Shown: positions 1-8,658, counted from the first letter of the stretch. The stretch is 64,000 nucleotides of DNA from an uncultured Eubacteriales bacterium (GCA_902761755.1 CACWLP010000009.1:46706-110705), one strand, 5' to 3'. Translations and numbers: made by a program. The notes: a model not told the origin generated them from the letters alone.

Positions 1-845
1 GTGCCGTCGTCGATGGCGGTGACCCGTTCGTTGGCGATCTTCTGCCCCAGCTTCCCGCAGAATTCGCTGTTCCCCACCGCCACGGAGGTGGCTTCCAGGG
101 AATGGCCGCAGGCCTCGTGGAAAATCACGCCGCCGAACCCGTTGTCGATCACCACGGGCATCTGCCCGGCGGGGCACTGGGGCGCATGGAGCATGGTGAC
201 AGCCTGCCGGGCCGCTTCCCGGGCGACGGCTTCGGGGTCCACGCGCCCGTCAAAGAGCTCAAACCCCTCCATAGCCCCCGGGCTGCAGGAGCCCGTCTGG
301 TTTTCCGTGCCGTTGGAGGCGATGGCGCCTACGGAGAAGCGGGTATACACCCGGGTGTCCTGGGTGAACAGCCCTTCGCTGTTGGCGATCCACACCCGCT
401 GCACGCTGTCGTTGTAGCCGATGCGGGCCTGGGTCACTTCCGGGAATTCCTTGAGAACAGCCTGGGCCGCCTTCATTTTTTCCGCCTTGCGCCGGGCCTG
501 CACCCGATCCGGCATTTCCCGGATCGTGTGGATATTTTTCGCTTCCGCCGGGCTGAACGCCGCCGCCCGGATCTGCGCGCCCCCCGCCACCGCGGAGGCC
601 GCCCGCTTCGCGCAGGCCATCAGGCCCGCCGGAGTGGTGTCGTTGGTATAAACGTAATAGCCTTGCACCCCGCTGAATACGCGGATGCCCGCCCCGTGGA
701 GACGGCGGCTGTTGACGCCCTCCACCCGGCCGGACAGCATGGACAGGGTGTTGTTGATCCGGTCCTCCAGAAATACCTCCGCAAAATCGCCGCCGGTTTT
801 CAGCGCTTCCGCGATTGCCTGCAGCGCCACGTCCTGATTGAGCAT
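1..845 (-). CDS. tldD: TldD/PmbA-family metalloprotease, N-terminal part (gene runs off the left edge)
   Basis: TldD-type proteins form a TldD/TldE protease that degrades unfolded or modified peptides in the cytosol. About 281 residues of the N-terminal part are visible and the frame is open to the edge. Residues near 241-246 read HEACGH, the HExxxH zinc site that marks the TldD (catalytic) rather than the TldE/PmbA subunit. Two in-frame ATGs lie 6 nt apart. The downstream one (845) is chosen because the AAGGAGG ribosome site directly abuts the upstream one. The HAD gene lies 30 nt upstream on the same strand, so the two are probably co-transcribed. A PmbA partner would be expected beyond the left edge (inference). 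Confidence 0.9.
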   Translation of the reverse strand, partial: MLNQDVALQAIAEALKTGGDFAEVFLEDRINNTLSMLSGRVEGVNSRRLHGAGIRVFSGVQGYYVYTNDTTPAGLMACAKRAASAVAGGAQIRAAAFSPAEAKNIHTIREMPDRVQARRKAEKMKAAQAVLKEFPEVTQARIGYNDSVQRVWIANSEGLFTQDTRVYTRFSVGAIASNGTENQTGSCSPGAMEGFELFDGRVDPEAVAREAARQAVTMLHAPQCPAGQMPVVIDNGFGGVIFHEACGHSLEATSVAVGNSEFCGKLGQKIANERVTAIDDG

Positions 846-875
846 GCTCATCCTCCTTGTCCCATCGTGTTTGGA

Positions 876-1532
876 TTATTCTTTTCCGTTCATTTCTCCG
901 TTATCCCGCCGGATCCGCTCCGGCAGCGCCAGCGCTTCCAGGCTTTCCGCCGCCGCGCCTGTCTCGTTCCCGATCAGCAGGCAGCGCATCCCCGCCGCCC
1001 GGGCGGCCTCCGCCCCCGCCAGGCTGTTGTCGATCACCAGGCAGTCCCCGGTGGGCGTTTTCAGCCTTCTGGCCGCCAGCAGCAGCAGCTCCGGGTCCGG
1101 CTTGCCTTCCGCCGCGTCCTCGCCGTCCACCACCGCGTCCAGCAGCGCGTCCATTTTCATCTGCCGCAGGATCCCCGCGGCGTTCTCGCTGGAGGAGGCC
1201 ACCGCCGTCCGGATCCCCATGCCGCGGAGGGTCCGCAATGTTTCCTCCGCGCCGGGCAGGATGCCTTCCCTTCCCAGATGCAGCACCAGATCGTTGAACA
1301 GATCGTTCTTCCGGGCGGCCAGCGCCCAGGTTTCTCCGGGAGAATAGGCGCGCTCCGCATGAGACAAAAGCACATTCAGGCTGTCCATCCGCCTGCGTCC
1401 CCGCATTTTTCTGTAAATCTCCGGCGTGAAGGGCAGCCCCTGCTCCCGGGCCATCTGCCGCCACGCCTGCTCATGGCATGCGTCTGTATCCGTCAGCACG
1501 CCGTCTAAATTGAATATGACTGCCTGTATCAA
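876..1532 (-). CDS. HAD-superfamily protein of beta-phosphoglucomutase type, catalytic acids replaced
   Basis: A 218-residue protein with the layout of beta-phosphoglucomutase: motif I near residues 6-16, cap domain about 17-85, then Ser114, Lys144 (EGKPDP) and motif IV near 168. In active family members motif I is DxD, with the first Asp as nucleophile. Here it reads FNLDGVLTDT, so Asn8 replaces the nucleophile and only Asp10 remains. Motif IV, normally ED, reads DN (168-169), so a second Mg-binding acid is an amide. The fold is clear, but phosphotransfer activity is doubtful. The start is TTG at 1532, nine nt after GGAGG. It is the first gene before tldD. Alternatives are a binding or regulatory pseudoenzyme or a recently inactivated gene; the frame itself is intact. 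Confidence 0.85.
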   Translation of the reverse strand: MIQAVIFNLDGVLTDTDACHEQAWRQMAREQGLPFTPEIYRKMRGRRRMDSLNVLLSHAERAYSPGETWALAARKNDLFNDLVLHLGREGILPGAEETLRTLRGMGIRTAVASSSENAAGILRQMKMDALLDAVVDGEDAAEGKPDPELLLLAARRLKTPTGDCLVIDNSLAGAEAARAAGMRCLLIGNETGAAAESLEALALPERIRRDNGEMNGKE

Positions 1533-1567
1533 AGGCCGTGCCCTCCTCGTTGACTTTTCACCGGAAG

Positions 1568-1596
1568 ATTATACCACATTTCCCGGTGGATGTACA
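1568..1596 (-). promoter_or_regulatory. Sigma-A promoter for the HAD-tldD transcript
   Basis: Reading leftward there is TGTACA, a 17-nt spacer and TATAAT, ending about 35 nt before the TTG start of the HAD gene. The -10 is perfect and the -35 matches four of six consensus positions. Confidence 0.6.
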
Positions 1597-1717
1597 GGAA
1601 AAAGAATGCCCAAAAATCGCCGCGCCTCGGGGCGATCGCATAAAACCGCTTTTCCGGGGCATCCTGTTATACGCGTCCGTGCGGCTTCAGGCCGCAGGCG
1701 GAGAGGAGGATGCGCGT

Positions 1718-2353
1718 TTGTCTGTTGGTTTGATATTGCTTTCCGGCGTTTCGGCGCTGGTGCTGCTGGGAGCGGCCCAGCGGGTGCTGGACCGGATGCA
1801 GCTCAGCGACCGGGCGGCGCTGCTCATTGCGGCGGCCATCTTTGTGGGCGGGCTGATCCCCTCCCTGCGCCTGGGCCCGGTGCGGCTGAACCTGGGCGGC
1901 GCGGCGGTGCCGCTGGGGGTGTGCGTCTATCTCCTGATCCGCACCGATACGAAGCAGGAGCTTTTCCGCGCGCTGCTGGGCACCGTGCTCACCGGGGCGG
2001 CGGTGTTCGCCCTGGGGCGGCTGCTGCCGGCCGAGCCGGAGAAAATGTGGATCGAGCCCCAATACCTCTACGGCCTGTCCGGCGGCCTGATCGCCTACCT
2101 CCTGGGCCGGTCCCGCCGGGCGGCGTTCATCTGCGGCGTGCTGGGCACCCTGCTGGCCGATACGCTCAGCGCTGTGCTCACCTGGCGCGCCGGCATCGGG
2201 CAGACGCTCTCCCTGGGCGGGGCGGGGGCGTTCGACACCGTGGTGATCGCCGGCATCCTGGCCGTGCTGCTGGCCGAATTTCTGGGCGAAGCCCTCGAAC
2301 GGCTGTCCCGGGGGCGAAAAGCCCCCTCCCCCGAAAGGAGGGGCGAACCGTGA
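1718..2353 (+). CDS. DUF1614-like integral membrane protein
   Basis: A protein of about 211 residues made almost entirely of hydrophobic segments. The phrase around residues 53-75 (LGPVRLNLGGAAVPLGV) resembles DUF1614, a family of unknown function often found next to sporulation genes in Clostridia. The start is TTG at 1718, eight nt after GAGAGGAGG. The frame stays open upstream to 1538 but has no ribosome site there. It overlaps spoIIP by 4 nt (GTGA), so the two are translationally coupled. A spore-membrane role is inferred from context only. Confidence 0.65.
   Translation: MSVGLILLSGVSALVLLGAAQRVLDRMQLSDRAALLIAAAIFVGGLIPSLRLGPVRLNLGGAAVPLGVCVYLLIRTDTKQELFRALLGTVLTGAAVFALGRLLPAEPEKMWIEPQYLYGLSGGLIAYLLGRSRRAAFICGVLGTLLADTLSAVLTWRAGIGQTLSLGGAGAFDTVVIAGILAVLLAEFLGEALERLSRGRKAPSPERRGEP
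2323..2343 (+). promoter_or_regulatory. Hairpin sequestering the spoIIP ribosome-binding site
   Basis: CCCCTCC (2323-2329) can pair with GGAGGGG (2337-2343), which is the Shine-Dalgarno of the GTG-initiated spoIIP. The hairpin sits inside the end of the upstream frame, so ribosomes finishing that gene would open it. This is a typical coupling device; its use here is inference. Confidence 0.4.
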
Positions 2354-3420
2354 AAAAATTGTTTGTTCTCCTGTGCGTCCTGTCCGCGCTGCTGCCCTTC
2401 GCCGCCCGGGCAGACGAAGAAGGCGGCGCGGTGTACGAAATTCTGGACGCAAACGGCGCAGCCCTCACCTGGTACGCCGGCGTGCCCCAGGCAGGCGACG
2501 AATACATCTCCCAGGACAACCGGCATTTCCGCATCGTCCGGGTGGACGCCGACGCCCGCCGGGCCTATGCCGACAGCCTGGGCGATTTCCAGCTGCCGGA
2601 CGTTTCCTGGGATCAGGACGGCGCCCGGCCCGTTTCACAGAAAAAGCGCGCCGTCGCCCTGTACTGCACCCACAGCGACGAAAGCTACGAATCCGCCGAC
2701 GGCAAAAGCAGCATCGACAAGGGCGGCGGCATATTCGACGTGGCGGAGGCGCTGAAAAAGCACCTGGAGGAAAAGGGCGTCACCGTGCATTACAGCAGCG
2801 AGAACCATTTCCCCCACGACGCCGGGGCTTACCGCCGCAGCCGCGCCACCGCCGCCTCCCTGAAGGAGGAAGGGGTGGACGCCATTTTCGATATCCACCG
2901 GGACGGCATCCCCGACGCCGGGCAGTACGAAAGCGAGGTGAACGGCCGGGACGTGACGAAGGTGCGGCTGCTGGTGGGCCGCGCCAACCAGAATTCAGAC
3001 GCCAACCGCCATTTCGCCGCCCAGATCAAGGCCGTGGCGGACAAACGCTATCCCGGCCTGATCAAGGACATTTACATCGGCAAGGGCACCTATAACCAGG
3101 ATCTGATGCCCCAAGCCGTGCTGCTGGAATTCGGCACCCATAAAAGCGACAAAAGCCAGGTGCTGGCCTCCACCGCCCTGATGGCGGACGTACTGGACCG
3201 CGCCCTCTACGGCGGCGTCACCGGCGCGGCGGGCAAAGACAGCGCCGCCGGGAACCGCGGGGCTTATACGGGCATCGCCTGGCTGCTGGGCCTAATGGTG
3301 ATCGGCATGTTCATTTACGCCCTGCTGGCCACCGGCAGCCGCCGGGCCGCCTTTGAAAAATGGAAGGGCAATTTCCGGGAAATGACCGGCGGCCTTTTCA
3401 GCGGAAGAAAAAAGGACTGA
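2350..3420 (+). CDS. spoIIP: Stage II sporulation protein P (SpoIIP-type peptidoglycan amidase/endopeptidase)
   Basis: SpoIIP cleaves cross-links and stem peptides of the septal wall during engulfment in sporulation, with SpoIID and SpoIIM. This 356-residue protein has a signal peptide (1-20) and then an extracytoplasmic region. The zinc-site motifs of the family are visible: THSDES near residue 108, DIHRDG near 182 and LEFGTH near 260. A membrane helix lies near 311-330, followed by a short basic tail. Placing the anchor at the C-terminus differs from the N-terminal anchor of Bacillus SpoIIP. The GTG start overlaps the stop of the upstream membrane protein. It is strong evidence for a spore-former. 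Confidence 0.9.
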   Translation: MKKLFVLLCVLSALLPFAARADEEGGAVYEILDANGAALTWYAGVPQAGDEYISQDNRHFRIVRVDADARRAYADSLGDFQLPDVSWDQDGARPVSQKKRAVALYCTHSDESYESADGKSSIDKGGGIFDVAEALKKHLEEKGVTVHYSSENHFPHDAGAYRRSRATAASLKEEGVDAIFDIHRDGIPDAGQYESEVNGRDVTKVRLLVGRANQNSDANRHFAAQIKAVADKRYPGLIKDIYIGKGTYNQDLMPQAVLLEFGTHKSDKSQVLASTALMADVLDRALYGGVTGAAGKDSAAGNRGAYTGIAWLLGLMVIGMFIYALLATGSRRAAFEKWKGNFREMTGGLFSGRKKD

Positions 3421-3425
3421 CGCAA

Positions 3426-3459
3426 AAAATCCGCGCATCCACATGGAAGCGCGGATTTT
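3426..3459. terminator. Bidirectional terminator between spoIIP and the AEC carrier gene
   Basis: An 11-bp stem, AAAATCCGCGC at 3426-3436 pairing with GCGCGGATTTT at 3449-3459, has A/T runs on both sides. It separates two convergent genes. Confidence 0.8.
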
Positions 3460-3481
3460 CATGTTATTCTGCTCCAGCGCG

Positions 3482-4420
3482 TCAGATCAGCCCCAGGCGC
3501 TTCATGGCGAACACGAACAGGAACGTGGTGATGATGGAAAAGGTGCTGCTGAACGCCACCAGCTCCGCCGCCAGCTCCCCGTCGCCGCCCATGGAATGGG
3601 CCATGGGATAGCTGCTCACCGAGGTGGGTGAGCCGAAGGTGACGAAGGCGCAGGCCAGGGCCACCTCCCGCAGCCCCAGCAGCGCCGCCGTTCCCACGAA
3701 GATCAGCGGCGCGGCAACCAGCCGCCAGGGCACGGCGATGAGCAGCTGGCGCAGGTGCGCCTTGGCGCTGGTCAGCTGAATGGCTCCGCCCAGGGTGAAC
3801 AGCGCCAGGGGCGTGGCGATCTTCCCCAGGTCCTTCAGCGGATTGTCCAATACCGGAGGGAATTCAAAGCGCAGCAGCCACAGGGCGTAGCCCAGGAGCG
3901 GCGCGATGATCAGCGGGTTTTTGAGGATGTTCATAACGATCCGCCCGGCGTTCAGCCTGCCTTCCCCGTACACCGTCAGCGCGATGACGGACATCACGTT
4001 GTACACCGGCACCGTCAGCGGCACCAGCAGCGCCGCCAGGGACGTATCCCGCCCCGGGAACAGCATCGCCACCAGGGGGATGCCGAAAAAAGCGTAATTT
4101 GCCCGGCCCATGCCCTGGATCATGACCCCGATCTTTTTCCGGTCCTTCTCGATCCGCGGCACCGCCAGGAACAGAAGCCCGAATTCCGCCAGCAGCCCGC
4201 CCGCGATGATCAGCAGCTCTTTCCCCTGCAGCACCGTATCGTAAGGCGTATGGATCACGCTGTAAAACAGATTGACGGGCAGGAATACCCGGAATACCAG
4301 CTGGTTGACGCCCTTCACCAGCGCGTCTGTCAGCAGCCCCGTCTTCCGGCACAGCGCCCCAGCGGACATCAGCAGCAGCAGCGGCAGCACCGTTTCCACG
4401 GCGAAGAGCAGGTCGCTCAC
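3482..4420 (-). CDS. AEC-family (auxin efflux carrier-like) transporter
   Basis: A 312-residue membrane protein with about ten hydrophobic segments in two similar halves, as in the AEC family (malonate/malate carrier MleP, YfdV and plant PIN relatives). Family members move organic acids, but the substrate cannot be read from sequence. GTG at 4420 is preferred because GGAGGAATACC lies just upstream; an in-frame ATG eight codons earlier has no ribosome site. It is the last gene of a leftward run starting with the ECF S component, 52 nt after the CapA-like gene. It may be co-transcribed with them. Confidence 0.85.
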   Translation of the reverse strand: MSDLLFAVETVLPLLLLMSAGALCRKTGLLTDALVKGVNQLVFRVFLPVNLFYSVIHTPYDTVLQGKELLIIAGGLLAEFGLLFLAVPRIEKDRKKIGVMIQGMGRANYAFFGIPLVAMLFPGRDTSLAALLVPLTVPVYNVMSVIALTVYGEGRLNAGRIVMNILKNPLIIAPLLGYALWLLRFEFPPVLDNPLKDLGKIATPLALFTLGGAIQLTSAKAHLRQLLIAVPWRLVAAPLIFVGTAALLGLREVALACAFVTFGSPTSVSSYPMAHSMGGDGELAAELVAFSSTFSIITTFLFVFAMKRLGLI

Positions 4421-4472
4421 GGTATTCCTCCTTTCCCGGATCACAAAAACCGTCCGCGGATCCCCGAAACGG

Positions 4473-5783
4473 TCATTTTCTTTCTTCGGCGGGGCAGCCC
4501 ATCATGGCTTCCCGCACCCGGGCCAGCGCCCGGCTCATCACGCCGGTCTGCTTCGCGTCCATGCCCTCCGGCGCCGGATCCGCGCTGCACACCAGGCGGT
4601 ACTGCATCCTGCCGCCCATGCTTTGGCGCCACACGTAGGTGGGCGTGTATTCCACGCTGGTGAAGCGCACCTTGCCCGCCCCGTTCACCGTGACGCTCAG
4701 ATGCAGCAGCATCCCCGCAATGGCCCCCGCATCCCGGGATTCGGACAGCAGCGTGCCCATGGAATAGGCCACCAGCGCCTGGCGGCGCACGCCGTTCTCA
4801 TCCGTCACGGAGATGATTTCCAGGGGCAGCACCGCCGCGGGCCGGAAGCCCAGGATCACGTCCGCCCCCATTTCCGCCAAGGTCCTGGCGGTTTTGCGCT
4901 GATCGTTCCGCACGGCGGTCTGGTCCTCTTTGCCCCAGTACATGCACACGATCACGCAATGCACGCCCTGGGCCCGGGCGTTGAGGATGTCCTGCCGCAC
5001 CGTTTCCTGATCGTAGAGGCGCATCAGCTCCGGCTGCGCGCCGACGGCGTTCTTGCCCCGGGCCGTGAGGCTTTCGGAATAGGACAGGATCGCGATGCGC
5101 GCGCCGTTCAGCTGCACGATGCGGTTCTGCCGCGCCTCTCCCAGCGTCACGCCGCCGCAGGAGATGCCCCGGCTCGTCAGGGCCTGCACGGTTTCCTCCG
5201 CGCCGGCTGCGCCCCGGTCCAGGATGTGCTCGCTGCCCAGCAGCACGTCGTTGAATCCCGCCGCCTTCACCGCTTCCGCCGCGGCGGCCGGCGCCATGGC
5301 GTCGTCGTATTTTAGGTCCGCGGCGTTCAGGGTCTGGGGCAGCATCACCAGGTTCATATCCGCCCAGATCTTTCCCGGCAGCGTGGATACCACGGGGCGA
5401 AAATCGAAGGTCTTTTCCTGTTTATTGTAAACCGTATCCGAAATATCGCTTTGAAAGCTCATCAGCCCGCCGATGGTGAGGCTGAAGGAATACTGCTGCT
5501 TTTCCGCTCCCGGCGCCGGGGTGAGCAGCGGCGCCGCGGTGGGCGTCGCCGCCACGGGCGGAAGCGTCACCATCACGGTGCCCACCTTCGTATCCGGCTG
5601 CGCGTCTCCGTTTCCCTGCAGGGCGTTCCCGATAAAATCCGCGATCTGCCCCGCGTCCATCGCCGCGTCCGGACGCCCGGCGCGGATGATGCCGAAAACC
5701 CAAATACACCCCAGCGCCACCGCTGCGGTGAGGCACAGCGTCAGGATGCTGCCCAGGGATAATCCGGTCCGCTTCTTTTTCAT
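4473..5783 (-). CDS. CapA/PgsA-like metallophosphatase-fold protein with degraded metal sites
   Basis: A 436-residue membrane-anchored protein (helix 12-33), with a Pro/Ala/Thr-rich linker to about residue 95 and then a CapA domain. CapA-type proteins take part in poly-gamma-glutamate capsule export and carry metal motifs GD, NxHxxDxG, HWGxE and GHHPH. Here the same places read TIGGLMSF (103-110), GSEHILDRG (183-191), YWGKE (282-286) and GFRPAAV (312-318). Most His/Asp ligands are therefore lost, while His186 and Asp189 remain. The overall pattern is still recognisable. It lies 45 nt downstream of hom. A structural or binding role is possible (inference). Confidence 0.7.
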   Translation of the reverse strand: MKKKRTGLSLGSILTLCLTAAVALGCIWVFGIIRAGRPDAAMDAGQIADFIGNALQGNGDAQPDTKVGTVMVTLPPVAATPTAAPLLTPAPGAEKQQYSFSLTIGGLMSFQSDISDTVYNKQEKTFDFRPVVSTLPGKIWADMNLVMLPQTLNAADLKYDDAMAPAAAAEAVKAAGFNDVLLGSEHILDRGAAGAEETVQALTSRGISCGGVTLGEARQNRIVQLNGARIAILSYSESLTARGKNAVGAQPELMRLYDQETVRQDILNARAQGVHCVIVCMYWGKEDQTAVRNDQRKTARTLAEMGADVILGFRPAAVLPLEIISVTDENGVRRQALVAYSMGTLLSESRDAGAIAGMLLHLSVTVNGAGKVRFTSVEYTPTYVWRQSMGGRMQYRLVCSADPAPEGMDAKQTGVMSRALARVREAMMGCPAEERK

Positions 5784-5828
5784 GGTCTGCTTGTTTCCTC
5801 CGTCCCGGCGGCGCAGGCTTCCGGAGCG

Positions 5829-7106
5829 TTATTTTCCTTCCACCCGGATCATGCTTTCCACCTGCACATCGGGACAATCAATGGCGGACAGCGCCTTGCG
5901 CAGGCTGCATTCCCCGGCGTCGTGGGTGATGAGCACGATCTGGGCGCGGCCCTCCACCGCGTCCCGCTGCATCAGGTTGCGGATGGAAATGCCCTCGTTG
6001 CCCAGGCAGGTGGTGATATGGGCCATCACGCCCGGCCGGTCGCTGGCGGAAAGGCGGATGTAGAAGGAGCAATGCCAGTCATCCGTCACCCGCAGGCCGG
6101 GGGCCAGGGCGTTTTCATTGTGGAAAGTGGGATGCCGCGGGGTCTCCCGGGAGGCGGCGTAGAGCATATCGCTCACCACCGCGCTGGCGGTGGGCGCGCT
6201 GCCCGCGCCCCGGCCGAAGAGCATCATATCCTCGCAGGCGTGGCCGTGGAGGAAAATGGCGTTGAAGCTGCCGTTCACCGAGGCCAGGGGATGGTCGTTG
6301 GGAATAAAGGTGGGGTGCACCCGGGCGTCGATGACGCTGCCGCGCCGCTTGGCGATGGCCAGCAGCTTCATGGTGTAGCCCAGCTCCTTGCCGTAGGCAA
6401 TGTCCACCGCCTTCACGTTGGAAATGCCCTCCCGGTAAATCACGTCAAAGGGCACCCGGGCATGGAACGCCAGGGAGGAGAGGATGGACAGCTTGTACGC
6501 CGCGTCGTAGCCCTCCACGTCGCTGGTGGGGTCCGGCTCCGCCAGGCCCAGGCGCTGAGCCTCCTTCAATACGTCCTCATAGGCCTTGCCTTCCTGGCTC
6601 ATGCAGGTGAGGATATAGTTGGTGGTGCCGTTGACGATGCCCATCATTTCCTCGATGCGGTTGGACTGCAGGGAATCGATGGTGGTGCGGATCACGGGGA
6701 TCGCCCCGCACACCGCCGCCTCATAGTACAGCCCGGCGTTGTGCTTTTCCGCCGCCGCCTGCAGCAGATGCCAGTTCAGCGCCAGGGCCATCTTGTTGGC
6801 CGTCACCACGGTTTTGCCCATTTCCAGGGCGCGCAGCATATACCGGGTGGCCGGCTCTTCCCCGCCCATGAATTCCAGCACCATCTGGATTTCCGGATCG
6901 TCCGTCACGGCGGCGGGATCGGTGGTCAGAAGCGCCTCGGGCACGATCTCGTCCCGCTTTTTATGGATGTTCCTGACCAGGATGCGCTTGATCTCGAACC
7001 GCACCTCCGCCCGGTGCCCGATGTCCCCTTCAAATTCCTTCAGCAGCTTCCACACGCCGCAGCCGATGTTGCCGCAGCCCAGGAACCCCACCGTGATGGT
7101 CCGCAT
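5829..7106 (-). CDS. hom: Homoserine dehydrogenase
   Basis: Catalyses NAD(P)H reduction of aspartate semialdehyde to homoserine, the branch toward threonine and methionine. The length (425 residues) is typical for the monofunctional enzyme. An N-terminal Rossmann motif GFLGCGNIG is followed by the substrate region with VNGTTNYIL and EGYDAAYKLSIL. A C-terminal ACT domain (from about residue 345, phrase DRPGVMAHI) would bind an amino-acid feedback inhibitor. It starts 18 nt after coaX and is part of the same leftward run. No T-box or other leader is visible directly upstream. Confidence 0.95.
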   Translation of the reverse strand: MRTITVGFLGCGNIGCGVWKLLKEFEGDIGHRAEVRFEIKRILVRNIHKKRDEIVPEALLTTDPAAVTDDPEIQMVLEFMGGEEPATRYMLRALEMGKTVVTANKMALALNWHLLQAAAEKHNAGLYYEAAVCGAIPVIRTTIDSLQSNRIEEMMGIVNGTTNYILTCMSQEGKAYEDVLKEAQRLGLAEPDPTSDVEGYDAAYKLSILSSLAFHARVPFDVIYREGISNVKAVDIAYGKELGYTMKLLAIAKRRGSVIDARVHPTFIPNDHPLASVNGSFNAIFLHGHACEDMMLFGRGAGSAPTASAVVSDMLYAASRETPRHPTFHNENALAPGLRVTDDWHCSFYIRLSASDRPGVMAHITTCLGNEGISIRNLMQRDAVEGRAQIVLITHDAGECSLRKALSAIDCPDVQVESMIRVEGK

Positions 7107-7124
7107 GTTTTTTCCTCCCGTAAA

Positions 7125-7901
7125 TCAGGCTTTCGCCTGGTTTTTTTCGTAGATCAGCCGCAGCCCCTTGAGGGTCAGCAGCCCGTCGATATGGTCGATC
7201 ACGCCGGATTTGGGGGCGATCAGACGGGCCATGCCGCCGGTGGCGATGACCTTCGCTTCGGGCTTCCCCATTTCCCGGCGGATCTCGTTCACCAGGTAAA
7301 TCACCTGGCCCACGTAGCCGTTGATGACGCCGGACTGCAGATTGGCAATGGTGGTTTTGCCGATCACCCGGTCCGGCATCATCAATTCAAAATGCGGCAG
7401 CTTCGCCGTGCCGGAAACCAGCGCCTCGCTGGTCAGCTTGATGCCCGGGCAGATGCAGCCCCCCAGGAAGCCGCCCTTTTCATCCAGGGCGCCGAAGGTG
7501 GTGGCAGTGCCGAAATCAATGTACACGCAGGGCCCGCCGTACAGGGTGTACGCCGCCACCGCGTTGCAGATCCGGTCGCTGCCCAGCTCCCGGGGGTTTT
7601 CGTATTTGATGTCGATGCCTGTTTTGACCCCGGGGCCCACCGTCATGGGGGCCATGCCGAAATAATCCCGGCACATGTGCTCCACGGTGAAATTCATCGT
7701 GGGCACCACCGAGCTCATCACGATGCCCGTCACCTGCTCGTGCCGCAGCCGTTCATGCTCGAACAGCTGGGTCATCATCACGCCCATTTCGTCGCTGGTA
7801 TATTTCCGCGTGGTGGACAAGCGCCAGTAATGCACCATTTCCGGCCCGTCGAACAGGGCGGTCTTGATGTTGGTGTTGCCGATATCCAGGGTAAACAGCA
7901 T
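7125..7901 (-). CDS. coaX: Type III pantothenate kinase
   Basis: Phosphorylates pantothenate in the first step of CoA synthesis. CoaX is the form that is not feedback-inhibited by CoA and uses a monovalent cation. The protein has 258 residues, with the N-terminal phosphate motif LDIGNTNIK and the second ASKHA motif DFGTATTFGALD near residue 130. It lies 12 nt after a transporter S component on the same strand, a pairing that supports pantothenate uptake for that partner. The later CoA gene coaE is also in this window, at 38 kb. Confidence 0.95.
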   Translation of the reverse strand: MLFTLDIGNTNIKTALFDGPEMVHYWRLSTTRKYTSDEMGVMMTQLFEHERLRHEQVTGIVMSSVVPTMNFTVEHMCRDYFGMAPMTVGPGVKTGIDIKYENPRELGSDRICNAVAAYTLYGGPCVYIDFGTATTFGALDEKGGFLGGCICPGIKLTSEALVSGTAKLPHFELMMPDRVIGKTTIANLQSGVINGYVGQVIYLVNEIRREMGKPEAKVIATGGMARLIAPKSGVIDHIDGLLTLKGLRLIYEKNQAKA

Positions 7902-7913
7902 GGCGAACTACTC

Positions 7914-8549
7914 CTACTTCTCAATCGTCAGATGGGCCTTGCGCAGCGCCACGATCACCGCCGGGGTGGCGACGGCGGCCAGCACAGCCTCCGGGATGCC
8001 GCCCACCAGCACGGTGGTGCCGATCATGGCCATCAGCGTGCGGCTGCCCTCCAGCCCGTTCTTCAAATCGATCTCCCGGGCTACCTGATCCCCGTTGATC
8101 CCCAGCAGGGCGTACAGCAGCAGGATGAACCCCAGGAAAAACACCGTATTCGTCAGCGATCCCGCCGCGCCGGTCAGCGACAGCGTCCACTTATGCTTTT
8201 TTTCAAATTTGCGCGTCATGCGGTACACGGCGTGCGTCACGAGGGGCACCAGCAGCCGCGGCACGAAGCACAGCACCACGCCCCACAGCACGTGGGCGGA
8301 AAAGATGGGGGCCGTCAGCCCGCCGGCGGGGCCGGACAGGAAGCTCAGAAAGCCGAAGAACGCGCCCAGGATCAGCCCGTCCTCCACCCCTAGCACGATT
8401 GTACCGATGATGACCGGCAGGCAGCTGATGGTGATTTTGATGAAGCCCAGCGGAATGGTGCCGATCCCGTACCAGAATACGGCGATCAGCGCCATCAGCA
8501 GCGCCAGCACGGCAATGCGGTAGGTCAGCTTGTTTACGTTTGCTCTCAT
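7914..8549 (-). CDS. ECF transporter S component, probably for pantothenate
   Basis: A 211-residue protein with five to six hydrophobic segments, the size and build of substrate-binding S components of energy-coupling-factor vitamin importers. These use a shared EcfA/A'/T module that is not in this window. Adjacency to coaX (12-nt gap) suggests a PanT-like pantothenate specificity (inference). An ATG at 8549 is preceded by CGGAGG. It is the first gene after a strong promoter at 8659-8688. Confidence 0.75.
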   Translation of the reverse strand: MRANVNKLTYRIAVLALLMALIAVFWYGIGTIPLGFIKITISCLPVIIGTIVLGVEDGLILGAFFGFLSFLSGPAGGLTAPIFSAHVLWGVVLCFVPRLLVPLVTHAVYRMTRKFEKKHKWTLSLTGAAGSLTNTVFFLGFILLLYALLGINGDQVAREIDLKNGLEGSRTLMAMIGTTVLVGGIPEAVLAAVATPAVIVALRKAHLTIEK

Positions 8550-8658
8550 GGTTTTTTCCTCCGTTCAAGTTCTTTTCAGATACCCGACGTATGCAACAGG
8601 GGCGTCCGTTTTTCGGCCTGTCCGGCCCGATAGGCGGTGCCGGCAATGGCCTTTGCAT

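Noticed and set aside
1426-3420. A single 664-residue reading of the spoIIP frame
   Set aside because: The part before 2350 overlaps other genes and is Arg/Gly-rich; the signal peptide and ribosome site place the start at GTG 2350.
6700-7125. T-box or threonine leader for hom
   Set aside because: hom starts 18 nt after coaX, leaving no room for a leader; the nearest promoter is upstream of the ECF gene.
5922-8393. An 823-codon plus-strand frame opposite hom, coaX and the ECF component
   Set aside because: Antisense shadow; the minus-strand products are unambiguous enzymes.
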